From positions 1-55,072 of the forward strand of contig CAKTZA010000019.1 in NCBI GenBank assembly GCA_934635045.1: 55,072 nucleotides of DNA. The letters run 5' to 3'. Origin of the DNA: an uncultured Kiritimatiellota bacterium. GTDB taxonomy: Bacteria > Verrucomicrobiota > Kiritimatiellia > RFP12 > UBA1067. Every line of letters starts with the position of its first letter. Position 1 is the first letter of the stretch. Below are positions 14,498 to 24,730 of this stretch, piece by piece. The translations under genes and the position numbers were made by a program. The notes beneath the pieces were generated by a model. It saw only the letters and a list, made by a program, of their open reading frames with translations. It ran no database searches and was not told the origin of the DNA.

Positions 14498-17400
14498 ATG
14501 GCCTTTTCTCTTCGATTCTTCGCCGGGGCGGTGTGCGCCGTGGGCGCGGCGGTTTCGGTTGCGGCGGCCGAGAGGCCGCTGACGCTCCCCCGGCGGCTGT
14601 ACACGCCCGAGACGATCGCGGGCCTGAAGGCGAAGCCGGTGCGGAATCCGCTTGGGCTGACGCTCTGGAGCGCGCGCGAGGCGCCGGGGCTCGCGGCGCT
14701 CAAGGCGCGGTCGCTTGACGACCTCGACCGTTTCATCCCGCTGACGCCGCCGGCCGTGATGTGGACGCCCGAAAACCTCTGTCCGTTCTGCGGCGCGCGC
14801 TGGGAGCTGAAGGGGCGATCCTACATCGACATGATGATGGGCCGGGCGTATGCGGAGATCCTGGACGACCCCTATGCGCTGACGACCGCGTGCTGCAACC
14901 TGCGCATCCCCGAAGACGAGGCGGACTGGCCGACGGGCGGCCGCTGGGCGACGCGCAACACGATTGCCGTGCCCCATCTCGACGGCGTGACGCGCGCCTA
15001 CACCTTTCTCGTGCCGCCGTCGGACGTCGGCAAGGCGTTTGCGACCGTGCCGGTCCGCAAGGGCCGCGACACCTGGTTCTGTCCGGCGATGGACGTCTGG
15101 AACCGGCGCATGGTCTGCCTGCGCGAGCGGCTGATCCCGTCGCTCGCGGCCGTGGCGCTCAAGAACCCCGACGCGGCGACGCGGGCGGCGGCGCGCCGTA
15201 TGCTTGTGCGCATCTTCGTGAGGCTGGCCGAAGTCCTGCCGCGCGGCACGGTCTGCCAGTCGTCGGCGTGCGACATCGGGTACGGCCTCGCGCGGTCGCC
15301 GAAGGCCGCCGGAGGGCGACCGGGCTACCTGACGGCGGCAGAGTACCGCGCGACGCCGCGCCATCGGCGGCCGTCCTGGCACACGCCGGCCTACTATTCG
15401 CTGGGCGTCTTCGGGTCGAGCGCGACCGGCAACTGGCAGAACGGCGTTTTCGCGACGTTTGCGCAGCTGCTGGAGGCTTGGGACGTCGTGCGCGACAGCG
15501 CCGAGGCGCAGCCCTTCGTCGCGCAGATCCAGAAGGGCGTCGTCGACGAGCTCGGCTTCTGCCTGTCGTGGAGCCTGCCGTCGCAGGGCAACACCGAATA
15601 CGTGTGGTACGACGCGGCGACCCGCGTCGCCGTCGCGCTGCAGGATCCGTGGTATCTGAACTTCGCGATTGACCGCATCCGCGACACGGGGATTTCGGAG
15701 GTCTACGCCGACGGTCTCGTGACGGAAGGCGCGCTCCGTCCGTATGCGGGGATGGTCTGCAACAACTTCCGCTTCGTCGACCGTCTGCGCGCGGCGGGGA
15801 TCTTCGACCTGTACGCGGAACTGCCGCGCGTCGAGCACGCGGCGGCCCGCACGGAGCAGGCCTGCCGCACGCTGTGGGGCGGCACGGTGTCGCCGGGCGA
15901 CGACATGGCGCAGGGCTGGCTGCCGTCGACGGCGGCGTGGGGCGGCAAGCCGTCCGAAAAGCCGGACTACGGACGCTTCCGGGGCGAGAACTATCCCGAC
16001 TGGGGGCTTCTGATGCTGCGGTGCGGCGGCGTCTCGAACCGGCTGGAGATCTGCATGGACAACGCCAAGCACGACGGCCACGGGCACAACGCCCGCCTGA
16101 ACCTCGAACTCTTCTACGAGGGTACGCCGCTGATGCCGGAGCTTGGCTACTGCCAGACGACGCTCGCCTACGACCGTGGGTTCGGGCTGGAGCTGAAGGA
16201 GCGGTATGCGCGCGAGCGGGGGCTTCCGTTCTGCACGGTGCCGAAGCCCAATCCGTCGCACCCCGGCCAGTGGGGGCTCTGGTACGCCTACGGCAACATG
16301 GATCTCACGCACGTCTCGGCGGCCATCGACTGGACGCTGCTTGGGCCGTACGGACGGCGTGACTACGCCGCGTGGACGCCGCGCTTCGCGACGGCGGAGT
16401 CGCCCGACGGCCCCGAAGGGTTCGCGCAGTTCGCCGAGGGCGCGCTGGACAGCCTCGGCCGCGCCTATCGCCGCCAGCTCGCGGCGATCACCCTGCCGTC
16501 GGGCGGCGCGCTCGCGCTCGACTTTTACCGCCTCGTGGGCGGCCGCCGCCATCAGACGTTCGCCCACGCCTACTCTCCGAAAGCCGGCGAGCCGGTCGCG
16601 TACGCGGGGCTGGATCTCAAGCCCGCGCCGTTTGCCGACTACGCCGCGTATGCGGCGGCGAACGGCTGCGACCTCCAGACGAACGCCGCCTATTCGGCGC
16701 GCGCCGTCTTCTATCCGTATCTCCGTGACCTGCGGACGGCCGCAAGCGGCGACGCGGCGTGGCGAATGACGTTCCGGTGCCGTCCGGGGGCCTATGCGCC
16801 GCTGACGGACGCGGGCCGCGCGTTCTTCGACGCCTGGGTGCCGAAAGCCGTGCCGGATGTGGACTTTGACCTGTGGGGCGCGAGCGCGGGGTCGCCCGCC
16901 GCGACGCAGGTGCTGACGATGAAGGGCCCGAACGTCACGCGCCAGCAGGAGAAAGCGAACCATCCGCGCGGCTATCAGGGCTACCTGATCCCGTTCGACG
17001 GCCTGCTCGACATCGTCTCGGAAGTCCGCACCGCACCGACGGACGGCCTGAAGAGCTGCTTTGCGCGCGTCTACGCGCCGCGCCGGGCGGAGGGACAGGC
17101 CCCCGCCGTGCGTCGCGTCGAGCCGCTGGGCGAGGGCGCCGTCAAGGTCGAGACGGCGGACGGCACGCTCTACGCGGCGGCGACCGAAAGCGACACGGGG
17201 CGGTTCGCGTCCGGCGGCTTCGCGCTGACGGGACGGTTCGGCGCCGTGCTGCCGGATCGGAACCTCATCCGGCTCTATGACGGCGAATCGGTCGCGCTCG
17301 AAGCGGGCGGTCGCATCTGGCGGGCGAAGGTCGCGCCCACGCAGCGTCTGCGTCTGCGGGAGGTCGTCGGTGACGTCTCGGGACGGCCGCAGGAGCATGC

Positions 17401-19330
17401 GCTCATCGTGGCGGGCGGCGACCTTCCGACGGACGGCACGTGGAAGGGGCGGTGGATTACGGTGGAGCATCCGGGCTGCCGCATGCCGAGCGATTCCTAC
17501 GAAGTCGCCGCGATCAGCCGCATCGCGGACGGCGTGTATCGCGTCGATCTCGCGGAGAAGCCGACGTTCGTGACGTTCCGGGCGAAGGTCTCGTCCATCG
17601 AGCGACAGGCCGACGGCTCCGTCGTCTACAAGGCGGATCGCTGGAACAACAAGGAGGAGCACGCGAAGGGCTTCGGCGGGCGGATCCATTTCGCGCGCAC
17701 GGGCTGGACGCCCGACTACGCGATTGTCGCCGCGAAGGGGCGGGGCGGCGCCTACCGCGTCGAGGCCACGCCGCCGGACGGACAGGCGCCGCGCGTCGGC
17801 GACGTGTTCACGCTCTCGCGCATCCGCGCGGGCGACACGGTCGTCTTCCCGTCCTCGCTCGCCGCGCGCGGACGCGACGACGGGCGCGGAGGCGTGGCTT
17901 TCGAGGTCGTCGCCACGGGCCCGTACGAGGTCTCGGCGCACACCGCGCCGTTTGCGGATGGCGACCGCGTCGTGTTCTGGGGCGACTCCATCACGCACGG
18001 CGGCCTCTATCCGAAACTGCTGTCGGACTTCTACCTGACGCGCTATCCCGACCGCGTGGTGCGGTTCTACAACGCGGGCGTCAGCGGCGACAGCGCCGGT
18101 GCGGCGCGGATGCGGTTCGCGGAGGACGTGCGGCGGTGGAACCCGACCATCGTCACGCTCATGTTCGGCATGAACGACGCGGGGCGCGGCATGTACGACC
18201 CCGTGAAGATGGCGGACGCCGCGTATCGGACGACGATTCCCGCCCGCGAGGCCGCCTGCCGCGCGGCCTATGAGACGAATCTGACGGCGCTGGTGCGGTG
18301 CGTCCGCGCGGAACTGCCACAGGCGCGGCTGATGTTCCTGACGCCGACGCCGTATGACGAGACGGCCGTGCAGACGGGGCCGGACGCCGTGCCCGCGCTG
18401 AAGGGGACGGTCGCCGCGCTGGCGCGGTTTGCGGACTTCGGGCGAAAGCTCGCGGCGAAGACAGGAAGCGCGGTCGTGGACTGGAATGCGTCCGTGTCGG
18501 CGCTCGTGGACGCCGAGCAGGCGAAGGATCCGTCCTTCTCGTTCGTGAACCGCGACCGGGTGCATCCGGGCGCGCCGGGGCATCTCTTCCTGACGTGCGA
18601 ATTCCTGAAGGCGCAGGGCGCGACGAATCCCGTCTCGGATGTCGCGATTTCGGCGCAGGATGGCTTGGTGCGTCTGTCTGAGAATGCGACGGTCAGCGGC
18701 TTCGCCCGGACGGCGGACGGCTGCGCGTTCATGGTCTTGGCGCGGGCCCTGCCGTGGGTCGTGCCGACGGAGGCCGAGTCCGCGCTCGCCTACACGCCCG
18801 CGTTCGCCGAGCTGAACCGTGAGCGGTTGACGGTCACGGGACTGGTGCGCGACGAGGCTTACGCGCTGCGCATCGACGGCGAGGCGGTCGGCGTCTGGAC
18901 GGGGGCGGCACTTGCGCATGGCGTCGATCTCGGCCGCAACGCGAAGACGCCGCAGTCTCGTCAGGCGGCGGAGGTCGGGCGACTGAACGCCGCGCGGTGC
19001 GCAATCGAACGCGACAAGTTGAGGCTGTTCGCCGCGTCCCGGTGGTTCCTGCGACTGCGCGGCGTAGACCCCGACGACTTTGCCGCCGTGCGGGCCTATC
19101 TCGGCGGCCTGACGGAGGCGGAGAGGACTGGCTATTTTCAGCGGATGCTTCCCGATTACCTGCGCGACTATGGCCGGAAGGACGAGATCGAGCGCGATCA
19201 GGACGTTCGCTGGGCGGAGCTGCTGAAGCTGCGCGCGCCGAAGCCGCACCGCTATGAGGTTGTCCGCCTGACGCCGCACGCGAAAGACGGTAAAGCAAAA
19301 AACGGTAAAAGCAAAGGAGAGATCAAATGA
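14498..19330 (+). CDS. Exported heparinase II/III-like lyase fused to an SGNH/GDSL esterase
   Basis: 1,610 residues with a signal peptide (FFAGAVCAVGAAVSVAAA). Residues ~30-480 form an alpha/alpha toroid typical of alginate or heparinase lyases; ~480-1130 are the heparinase II/III beta-sandwich, with the histidine motif HDGHGHN at 525-531. Residues ~1150-1375 are a full SGNH hydrolase: FWGDSITHGG (nucleophile S1164), YNAGVSGDS, FGMNDAGRG and DRVHPG (D1353, H1356). A C-terminal sandwich and a Lys-rich tail follow. The predicted pair of activities is elimination at uronic acids plus removal of acetyl esters that block it. The stop overlaps the next ATG (ATGA). The substrate is unknown; GH88 nearby supports a uronate polymer. 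Confidence 0.8.
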   Translation: MAFSLRFFAGAVCAVGAAVSVAAAERPLTLPRRLYTPETIAGLKAKPVRNPLGLTLWSAREAPGLAALKARSLDDLDRFIPLTPPAVMWTPENLCPFCGARWELKGRSYIDMMMGRAYAEILDDPYALTTACCNLRIPEDEADWPTGGRWATRNTIAVPHLDGVTRAYTFLVPPSDVGKAFATVPVRKGRDTWFCPAMDVWNRRMVCLRERLIPSLAAVALKNPDAATRAAARRMLVRIFVRLAEVLPRGTVCQSSACDIGYGLARSPKAAGGRPGYLTAAEYRATPRHRRPSWHTPAYYSLGVFGSSATGNWQNGVFATFAQLLEAWDVVRDSAEAQPFVAQIQKGVVDELGFCLSWSLPSQGNTEYVWYDAATRVAVALQDPWYLNFAIDRIRDTGISEVYADGLVTEGALRPYAGMVCNNFRFVDRLRAAGIFDLYAELPRVEHAAARTEQACRTLWGGTVSPGDDMAQGWLPSTAAWGGKPSEKPDYGRFRGENYPDWGLLMLRCGGVSNRLEICMDNAKHDGHGHNARLNLELFYEGTPLMPELGYCQTTLAYDRGFGLELKERYARERGLPFCTVPKPNPSHPGQWGLWYAYGNMDLTHVSAAIDWTLLGPYGRRDYAAWTPRFATAESPDGPEGFAQFAEGALDSLGRAYRRQLAAITLPSGGALALDFYRLVGGRRHQTFAHAYSPKAGEPVAYAGLDLKPAPFADYAAYAAANGCDLQTNAAYSARAVFYPYLRDLRTAASGDAAWRMTFRCRPGAYAPLTDAGRAFFDAWVPKAVPDVDFDLWGASAGSPAATQVLTMKGPNVTRQQEKANHPRGYQGYLIPFDGLLDIVSEVRTAPTDGLKSCFARVYAPRRAEGQAPAVRRVEPLGEGAVKVETADGTLYAAATESDTGRFASGGFALTGRFGAVLPDRNLIRLYDGESVALEAGGRIWRAKVAPTQRLRLREVVGDVSGRPQEHALIVAGGDLPTDGTWKGRWITVEHPGCRMPSDSYEVAAISRIADGVYRVDLAEKPTFVTFRAKVSSIERQADGSVVYKADRWNNKEEHAKGFGGRIHFARTGWTPDYAIVAAKGRGGAYRVEATPPDGQAPRVGDVFTLSRIRAGDTVVFPSSLAARGRDDGRGGVAFEVVATGPYEVSAHTAPFADGDRVVFWGDSITHGGLYPKLLSDFYLTRYPDRVVRFYNAGVSGDSAGAARMRFAEDVRRWNPTIVTLMFGMNDAGRGMYDPVKMADAAYRTTIPAREAACRAAYETNLTALVRCVRAELPQARLMFLTPTPYDETAVQTGPDAVPALKGTVAALARFADFGRKLAAKTGSAVVDWNASVSALVDAEQAKDPSFSFVNRDRVHPGAPGHLFLTCEFLKAQGATNPVSDVAISAQDGLVRLSENATVSGFARTADGCAFMVLARALPWVVPTEAESALAYTPAFAELNRERLTVTGLVRDEAYALRIDGEAVGVWTGAALAHGVDLGRNAKTPQSRQAAEVGRLNAARCAIERDKLRLFAASRWFLRLRGVDPDDFAAVRAYLGGLTEAERTGYFQRMLPDYLRDYGRKDEIERDQDVRWAELLKLRAPKPHRYEVVRLTPHAKDGKAKNGKSKGEIK

Positions 19331-20760
19331 CGACACGGCGCAATTTCCTGATGTCCTCGACGGCGTTCGCGGGGGTGGGGCTTTTCGGCTCGTCGCTTCG
19401 CGCGGCGATGAAGTATGACAAGCGTGCGGTGCTTGACCTCTTTCGTCTACGGGCGGCGGACACGGATGCGCGCGTCCGGGCTGGAATCGAGGCGAACCGC
19501 AAGGGTTCGTTCCTCTTCTCGTTCGTTGGAAAGGATGGCAAGGCGCTGGAGAGCGTCCGCGTAAGGCTCCGTCAGAAGACGCACGATTTCCGCTACGGGG
19601 CGGACCTCTTCATGCTGGACGAGATTTCTGACTCGAAAGCGAAGAATGAGGCTTACAAGGCGCACTTCGCCGAAGCGTTCAACCTCGCGACGTGTCCGTT
19701 CTACTGGACGGGCCTTGAGCCGGAGGAGGGCAAGACGCGCTATGCGAAGGACGCGACGAAGCTCTACCGCCGTCCGGCGCCCGACCTCTGCCTCGACTGG
19801 TGCGAACAGCGCGACATCGAGCCGAAGGCGCACATCCTCAACTATCCGAGCCAGACGCCCGAATGGGCGGTCGGCGACGCGCGGCGTGAGAGGATGCTGC
19901 TCGTCAAGCGGTTCCGCGAACTGTCCGAACGCTACGCACAGCGTGTGCGCATGTGGGAGGTGACGAACGAGACGCTGTGGGGCGCGGATTTCACATCCCC
20001 GACGACGGGCGACCTCTACCGTTCGGACGATCTCGTCGAATGGAGTTTCAGGACGGCTGAGAGGTTCTTCCCCGGCAACGAGCTGATCGTCAACGAGGCC
20101 CATTGCCGTGTCTGGAATGACCCGTGGTTTCAGCGCAGCCGCAGCCCGTACTATATGCAGGTCGAGCGGGCGCTCCGCAAGGGCGCGCGCATCGACGCGG
20201 TCGGCCTGCAGTTCCACATGTTCCACGGGACGGATCAGGCTAACGTCGCCAAGGCGGCCAAGACCTACTATGACCCGCAGAGGCTCTTTGATGTCCTCGA
20301 GACGTACGCGACGCTCGGCAAGCCCCTCCAGATCACGGAGATCACCGTTCCCGCCTACTCGGAGGATCCGGGCGACGAAGCGGTGCAGGCCGAGATCCTG
20401 CGGGAACTCTACCGCATCTGGTTCTCGGCGCGTGGCATGGAGGCGATCATCTACTGGAACCTGCCCGATGGGTATGCGGCCTACGCCGAGCCGGGGGACT
20501 TCTCCAAGGGCGAGAACCTCTATTACGGCGGGCTCTGTCGGTTCGACATGTCGCCGAAGCCGGCGTATCATGCGATCCGCGAGCTTTTCGAGAGGGAATG
20601 GCGAACGAACGTTGATGCCGAGTCGACGGGCCGTTACGTGTTTCGCGGTTTCTACGGCACTTACGAGGCCGAGTTTACCGCGAAGGGTCAGACCGTCCGC
20701 CAGGAAATCCACCTCAGTCGCGAGCGGTTGCCCGACGTGAAGGTCGAACTGCCCGTCTAA
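19327..20760 (+). CDS. GH10 endo-xylanase-like enzyme, twin-arginine exported
   Basis: 477 residues. The N-terminus has a Tat signal (TRRNFLMSSTAFAGVGLFG), unlike the Sec signals of its neighbours. Residues ~35-90 form an N-terminal beta domain and ~95-440 the (beta/alpha)8 barrel. The catalytic acid/base is E215 in MWEVTNET and the nucleophile E338 in LQITEITV; AHILNYPSQTPEW and LQFHMFHG are the other GH10 landmarks. It should cut beta-1,4-xylan inside the chain. Its ATG overlaps the stop of the lyase/esterase gene, so the two are coupled. Confidence 0.85.
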   Translation: MTTRRNFLMSSTAFAGVGLFGSSLRAAMKYDKRAVLDLFRLRAADTDARVRAGIEANRKGSFLFSFVGKDGKALESVRVRLRQKTHDFRYGADLFMLDEISDSKAKNEAYKAHFAEAFNLATCPFYWTGLEPEEGKTRYAKDATKLYRRPAPDLCLDWCEQRDIEPKAHILNYPSQTPEWAVGDARRERMLLVKRFRELSERYAQRVRMWEVTNETLWGADFTSPTTGDLYRSDDLVEWSFRTAERFFPGNELIVNEAHCRVWNDPWFQRSRSPYYMQVERALRKGARIDAVGLQFHMFHGTDQANVAKAAKTYYDPQRLFDVLETYATLGKPLQITEITVPAYSEDPGDEAVQAEILRELYRIWFSARGMEAIIYWNLPDGYAAYAEPGDFSKGENLYYGGLCRFDMSPKPAYHAIRELFEREWRTNVDAESTGRYVFRGFYGTYEAEFTAKGQTVRQEIHLSRERLPDVKVELPV

Positions 20761-20808
20761 ACGTCTCCTTGCACGGGATTTTTCCGTAATCTGCATAGCT
20801 TTTCTTCC

Positions 20809-23322
20809 ATGAATGACAAACTCCGATCCGTGACTGCAGAAACACGTTCTTCCACGCCGCCCATCTTGATGGTTCACGCAGAGCCGCCGCGTGCGCAGAG
20901 AAGAAGATGTCCGGTGCTCGGTGTGATGATTGTTGGGGTGGCGGCGTTCGCGACGGTCTGCGCGGACGGAGGTGTCGGCGAACGCCGTCCCGGCCGCGTG
21001 CCGAAATATGCCGCCTATGAGGCGTTCGCGCCGGGCGCCGTCTCGCCGAGGGGGCATCTGGAGGAGTTCCTGCGCCGCGAACGCGACGGCATGCTCGGCA
21101 ACCGCAGGAAGCTCGGCTACCCGTTTGACACGGGGTTGTGGTCGGAGCCGATCAAGTCCATCCATTTCACGGAGGGCGTCTACAACGGCGACGACGAGGA
21201 CCAGTCCGGCAAGAAGGACTGGTGGAGTTCGGGCGCGTGGTGGCCGTTCGAGCAGACGGCCTACCTGCTCGACGCCATGATCCGAACGGCGAGCCTGATC
21301 GACGCGCCCGCGCTGGAGGCCGAATACCGTGACTCGCTCGAAGCCGTGCTCGCGAACCAGGCCCCCGATGGCGACCTCTTCCGCTTCCTCTCGCGCAGCG
21401 AGACGCAGTGGCCGCTGGTCGTGTTCTTCCGAAGTGCGCAGGCGTACGCCGAGAAGACGGGCGACAGGCGCGTCTGGGAGGCCTTCGCGCGGCACTACGC
21501 CGGCAAGAGGGACGTGCGGACGAAATGGGACTGGCGCGACATGCTGAGCATTGAGGGCATGCTCGCGACCGGCGCGCAGACGGGCGATCCGGCGCTTGTG
21601 GCCGATGCCGTCGCCTGCTGGGAGCAGAGCCGCTACGCCATGCGCTTCGCGGAAGAGACGCGCATTCACGACCACGGCGTCTCCTTCGCCGAGACGCTCA
21701 AGATCCCTGTGCTGCTCTACATCTACACGGGCGACGCACGGTATCTGGAGACCGCGAAGCGCGTCTGCCGGAACGCCTTCGACCTGAACGGGCAGGCCAC
21801 GGGGCAGGTCTCGTGCAACGAGTACCTGTCGGGGCGCGATCCGCGACAGGGCTACGAGAGCTGCGTCGCGGCGGACATGCTGTGGTCGCTCGGCTGGTTC
21901 GTCGAGGCCGACGGCTTTGCCGAGGCGGCAGACCGCATGGAGCGCATCGCCTACAACGTCGTGCCCGGCGCGATCACCAAGGACTTCCGCCGGCACCAGT
22001 ACCTCTCGGCGGTCAACCAGGTCGCCTGTACGCCGTTCGCGCAGTCTGCGCATTTCAACTACGGCGAATCGACGTGGCGGCAGTACCGTCCGTCGCACTT
22101 TCCGCAGTGCTGCACGGGCAACATCCTGCGCGCGCTCCCCGCGTTCGTCCAGCGGATGTGGCTGAAGGACGCGAAGACCGGCGGGCCAGTCGCCATGCTG
22201 CTGGGGCCGAGCGCGGTGCGGGGCACGTTCAACGGCGTTGCGTACACGGTCGAGGAAGAGACGGACTATCCGTTCGAGGACACCGTCCGCTTCAAGGTGA
22301 CGGTGTCCGAACCGGTCGAGATGCCGCTCGTCTATCGCGTGCCCGGATGGGCTGAGACGCCGGAGGCCGGACGGCTCGTGACGGTGCGCCGCCGTTGGCA
22401 GGGCGCCGAGACGGTCGAGGTCAGCCTGCCGACATCCGTGAACCTGCATTCCGACCGCAACTGGCACTGGTTCACGCGCGGCGCGCTGACGCTTTCCTAC
22501 GCCGTTCCGAGCGCCGTGACGGAGGAGCGGCCCGGTGACCCGTTCACGCCGCTCTCCAGCGAGCCGACGGGAGACTGGAACTTCGCCCTTGATCTCGACG
22601 GCTTTCAGAAGGGGACGTTGGCCGTCGAACGGCGCGCATCGGCGTTCCCCTTCGAGCAGCCGACCTTCGCCGTGAAGATTCCCGTCCGGGAAATCAAGGA
22701 GTGGCAGGTTCTGGACGAGCAGCGCTTCATGCCCGATCCGCCGCTCTACACGCACCCGACGGGAAAGACGCGCGAAATCGAGCTCGTGCCCTACGCGACG
22801 ACGCTCGGGCGCATCACCTGCTTCCCGGACACCGCGCCGCGTCGGCAGCTGCCGGTTGTCGCGGCGTATACGACGGGCGCGTGCTATGACTTCGATCCGG
22901 CGCGGCCGCTCGCGGAACAGGTCTACGATCCGGAGGGCTGGACGGACAGGCAGTTCCGCAAGCTCTACAAGGTGCCGCAGCGCAACGCCAACCTGTTCTT
23001 CGACTTCTTCAACTATTTCGGGGCGGAGACCAACAAGCTCACGTATGCCCTGTTCCGCGTGTGGAGCGACGAGGTGGGCGAAGCGACGTTCTGCATCGGC
23101 GCGGCCAACCGCTGGCAGGCGTTCATGGACGGCGAAGAGATCGCCTCGTCGGGCGACGGCTGGGTCGAGGGCGAGATGATGGCGCCGTTCTGGGTGAAGC
23201 ACGCCGTCCGCAAGGGCTACAACTATCTGCTGCTGAAGGTCGCGACGACGGGGACTCGCATCGGCCAGTTCCGCCGCGAGTGGGGCGCCAAGGTCGAGGC
23301 GTTCCGAGTCGAGACGCCGTAG
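20809..23322 (+). CDS. GH127-like beta-L-arabinofuranosidase (DUF1680), repeat-encoded signal peptide
   Basis: 837 residues. The DUF1680/GH127 core is clear: HGVSFAETLKIPVLLY, QVSCNEYLSGRDP, QYLSAVNQVACTPF and HFPQCCTGNILRALP. C434-C435 match the paired cysteines that bind zinc and supply the nucleophile in this family. It should release L-arabinofuranose from arabinan, arabinoxylan or glycoproteins. The extra C-terminal ~200 residues are a beta-sandwich. The export signal (about residues 21-53: MVHAEPPRAQRRRCPVLGVM and the hydrophobic run after it) comes from the dispersed cassette. No clean ribosome site precedes ATG 20809; ATG 20869 is an alternative start. Confidence 0.82.
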   Translation: MNDKLRSVTAETRSSTPPILMVHAEPPRAQRRRCPVLGVMIVGVAAFATVCADGGVGERRPGRVPKYAAYEAFAPGAVSPRGHLEEFLRRERDGMLGNRRKLGYPFDTGLWSEPIKSIHFTEGVYNGDDEDQSGKKDWWSSGAWWPFEQTAYLLDAMIRTASLIDAPALEAEYRDSLEAVLANQAPDGDLFRFLSRSETQWPLVVFFRSAQAYAEKTGDRRVWEAFARHYAGKRDVRTKWDWRDMLSIEGMLATGAQTGDPALVADAVACWEQSRYAMRFAEETRIHDHGVSFAETLKIPVLLYIYTGDARYLETAKRVCRNAFDLNGQATGQVSCNEYLSGRDPRQGYESCVAADMLWSLGWFVEADGFAEAADRMERIAYNVVPGAITKDFRRHQYLSAVNQVACTPFAQSAHFNYGESTWRQYRPSHFPQCCTGNILRALPAFVQRMWLKDAKTGGPVAMLLGPSAVRGTFNGVAYTVEEETDYPFEDTVRFKVTVSEPVEMPLVYRVPGWAETPEAGRLVTVRRRWQGAETVEVSLPTSVNLHSDRNWHWFTRGALTLSYAVPSAVTEERPGDPFTPLSSEPTGDWNFALDLDGFQKGTLAVERRASAFPFEQPTFAVKIPVREIKEWQVLDEQRFMPDPPLYTHPTGKTREIELVPYATTLGRITCFPDTAPRRQLPVVAAYTTGACYDFDPARPLAEQVYDPEGWTDRQFRKLYKVPQRNANLFFDFFNYFGAETNKLTYALFRVWSDEVGEATFCIGAANRWQAFMDGEEIASSGDGWVEGEMMAPFWVKHAVRKGYNYLLLKVATTGTRIGQFRREWGAKVEAFRVETP
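20869..20960 (+). repeat. Signal-peptide cassette, copy A
   Basis: About 92 bp starting ATGGTTCACGCAGAG; CGCAGAG-type periodicity, then GTGCTCGGTGTGATGATTG and CGGTCTGCGCGG. It encodes the basic and hydrophobic parts of the signal peptide of the GH127-like protein. Matches copies at 24892, 29311 and 31040. Confidence 0.8.
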
Positions 23323-23372
23323 GCGCGGCCGCGTTCTGGCAAGAGGGACGACATCTGGAGAAAGGAACTGTC

Positions 23373-24701
23373 ATGGAAATCCGAATGCTGATTGACTGCT
23401 TTGTGGGCGTGCTTGGCCTGTGCGCACTGTCCGCGCGTGCCGCGAAAGACGTCGACGTGCGCGCGTTCGGCGCCGTCGGCGACGGCGCGACGAAGGACAC
23501 GGCCGCGATCCAGCGGGCGATTGACGACGTGGGCGCGGCGGGCGGCGGACGCGTCACGTTCGCGTCCGGCACCTTCGTCACGGGGACGGTCAGCCTCAAG
23601 AGCGGCGTCGAGCTTCACCTGGAGGCCGATGCCGTCCTGCTCGGCTCGCCTGACGAACGCGACTGGAAGGATCAGCCGGACGCGAGGCACGTCAGGACGG
23701 AGTTGTGCCCGCGACGCCGCAGCGCCTGCCTGATCTTCGCGGACGAGGTGGAGAACGTCGCCCTCACGGGGCGCGGCGTCATCAGCGGCAACGGCGAACG
23801 GTTCGTCGAGCCGATTCAGGGGGATCATCCGGGGCTTCAGTACCGGCGCAGGCTGTCCAACGACCGGTCGCCGCCCCGCGTCGTGTTCTTCGCGGGCTGC
23901 CGCGACGTGCGCGTGGAGGGCGTCACGCTGCGCGACCCGCCGGCGGGCTGGAGCTTTTGGGTGAACGACTGCGACCGGGTGAGGTTCCGCGGCGTGGACG
24001 TCCTCACCGACATGGAGTATCCGAACAACGACGGTATCCACGTCAACTGCTCGCGCGACGTCCTGATCTCGGACTGCCGCATCGAAACGGGGGACGACGC
24101 GATTGTCGTGCGCGCGAATTCCGCGAGCCTCGCCGCGCCGAAGCCCTGCGAGCGCGTGGCGGTCGTCAACTGCTCGCTCCGCTCGTACGCCAACGCCATC
24201 CGCGTCGGCTGGCTGAACGACGGCGTCATCCGCAACTGCACGTTCTCGAACTTGGCCATCACGGACTCGGCGAGCGGCATCGGCATCGTCCTGCCGGCGG
24301 GAGGCTCGCGCGCGAGCGGCTTCACGGATCAGGGTGTCGAGGCGACGCTCGTGGAGAACCTCGTCTTCTCGAACATCGTCATGGACCGCATGGGCGGGCG
24401 GCCCGTCCACATGGAGATCAGCGACCGGGAGGGGACGCGCTGCGAGGCCGTGCGGCGGATTCGCTTCAGCAACCTGATGGCGCGGGGTCTGGAGTTCCCG
24501 CTGCTCCTCGGTCGTCCGGCGAACCCGCTGGAGGACATCGTGTTTTCGGGCTGCTCGTTCGTCCGCGAGCTGGACACGCGCCCGGCGTACCGGGGCTGGG
24601 AGAAGCGCGGCTTCACCCGCACGCTCCGCCGCGCCGGAGCCGCCGAACGGGCGCACCTGAGGAACGTCCGCTTCGAGAACGTGTCGTTTGATGCGGACTG
24701 A
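23373..24701 (+). CDS. Exported GH28-family polygalacturonase-like protein
   Basis: 442 residues from ATG 23373 (AAAGGAA site), with signal peptide MLIDCFVGVLGLCALSARA. It is a right-handed beta-helix. GH28 landmarks: FGAVGDGATKDTAAIQRAID near the N-terminus, YPNNDGIHVN (D220) and ETGDDAIVVR (D241, D242), the three acids of the family. The usual GHG histidine motif is replaced by SYANAIRVG, so substrate or mechanism may be shifted. It would cut galacturonan or rhamnogalacturonan. It is 50 nt after the GH127-like gene and likely in the same transcript. Confidence 0.8.
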   Translation: MEIRMLIDCFVGVLGLCALSARAAKDVDVRAFGAVGDGATKDTAAIQRAIDDVGAAGGGRVTFASGTFVTGTVSLKSGVELHLEADAVLLGSPDERDWKDQPDARHVRTELCPRRRSACLIFADEVENVALTGRGVISGNGERFVEPIQGDHPGLQYRRRLSNDRSPPRVVFFAGCRDVRVEGVTLRDPPAGWSFWVNDCDRVRFRGVDVLTDMEYPNNDGIHVNCSRDVLISDCRIETGDDAIVVRANSASLAAPKPCERVAVVNCSLRSYANAIRVGWLNDGVIRNCTFSNLAITDSASGIGIVLPAGGSRASGFTDQGVEATLVENLVFSNIVMDRMGGRPVHMEISDREGTRCEAVRRIRFSNLMARGLEFPLLLGRPANPLEDIVFSGCSFVRELDTRPAYRGWEKRGFTRTLRRAGAAERAHLRNVRFENVSFDAD

Positions 24702-24730
24702 AATGAAAGCCGACCTCTTTTCAAGATTTG

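Noticed and set aside
13913..19336. 1,807-codon open frame on the minus strand opposite the lyase/esterase gene
   Set aside because: Arg-rich composition from reading a high-GC gene backwards; the plus-strand frame has signal peptide and catalytic motifs.
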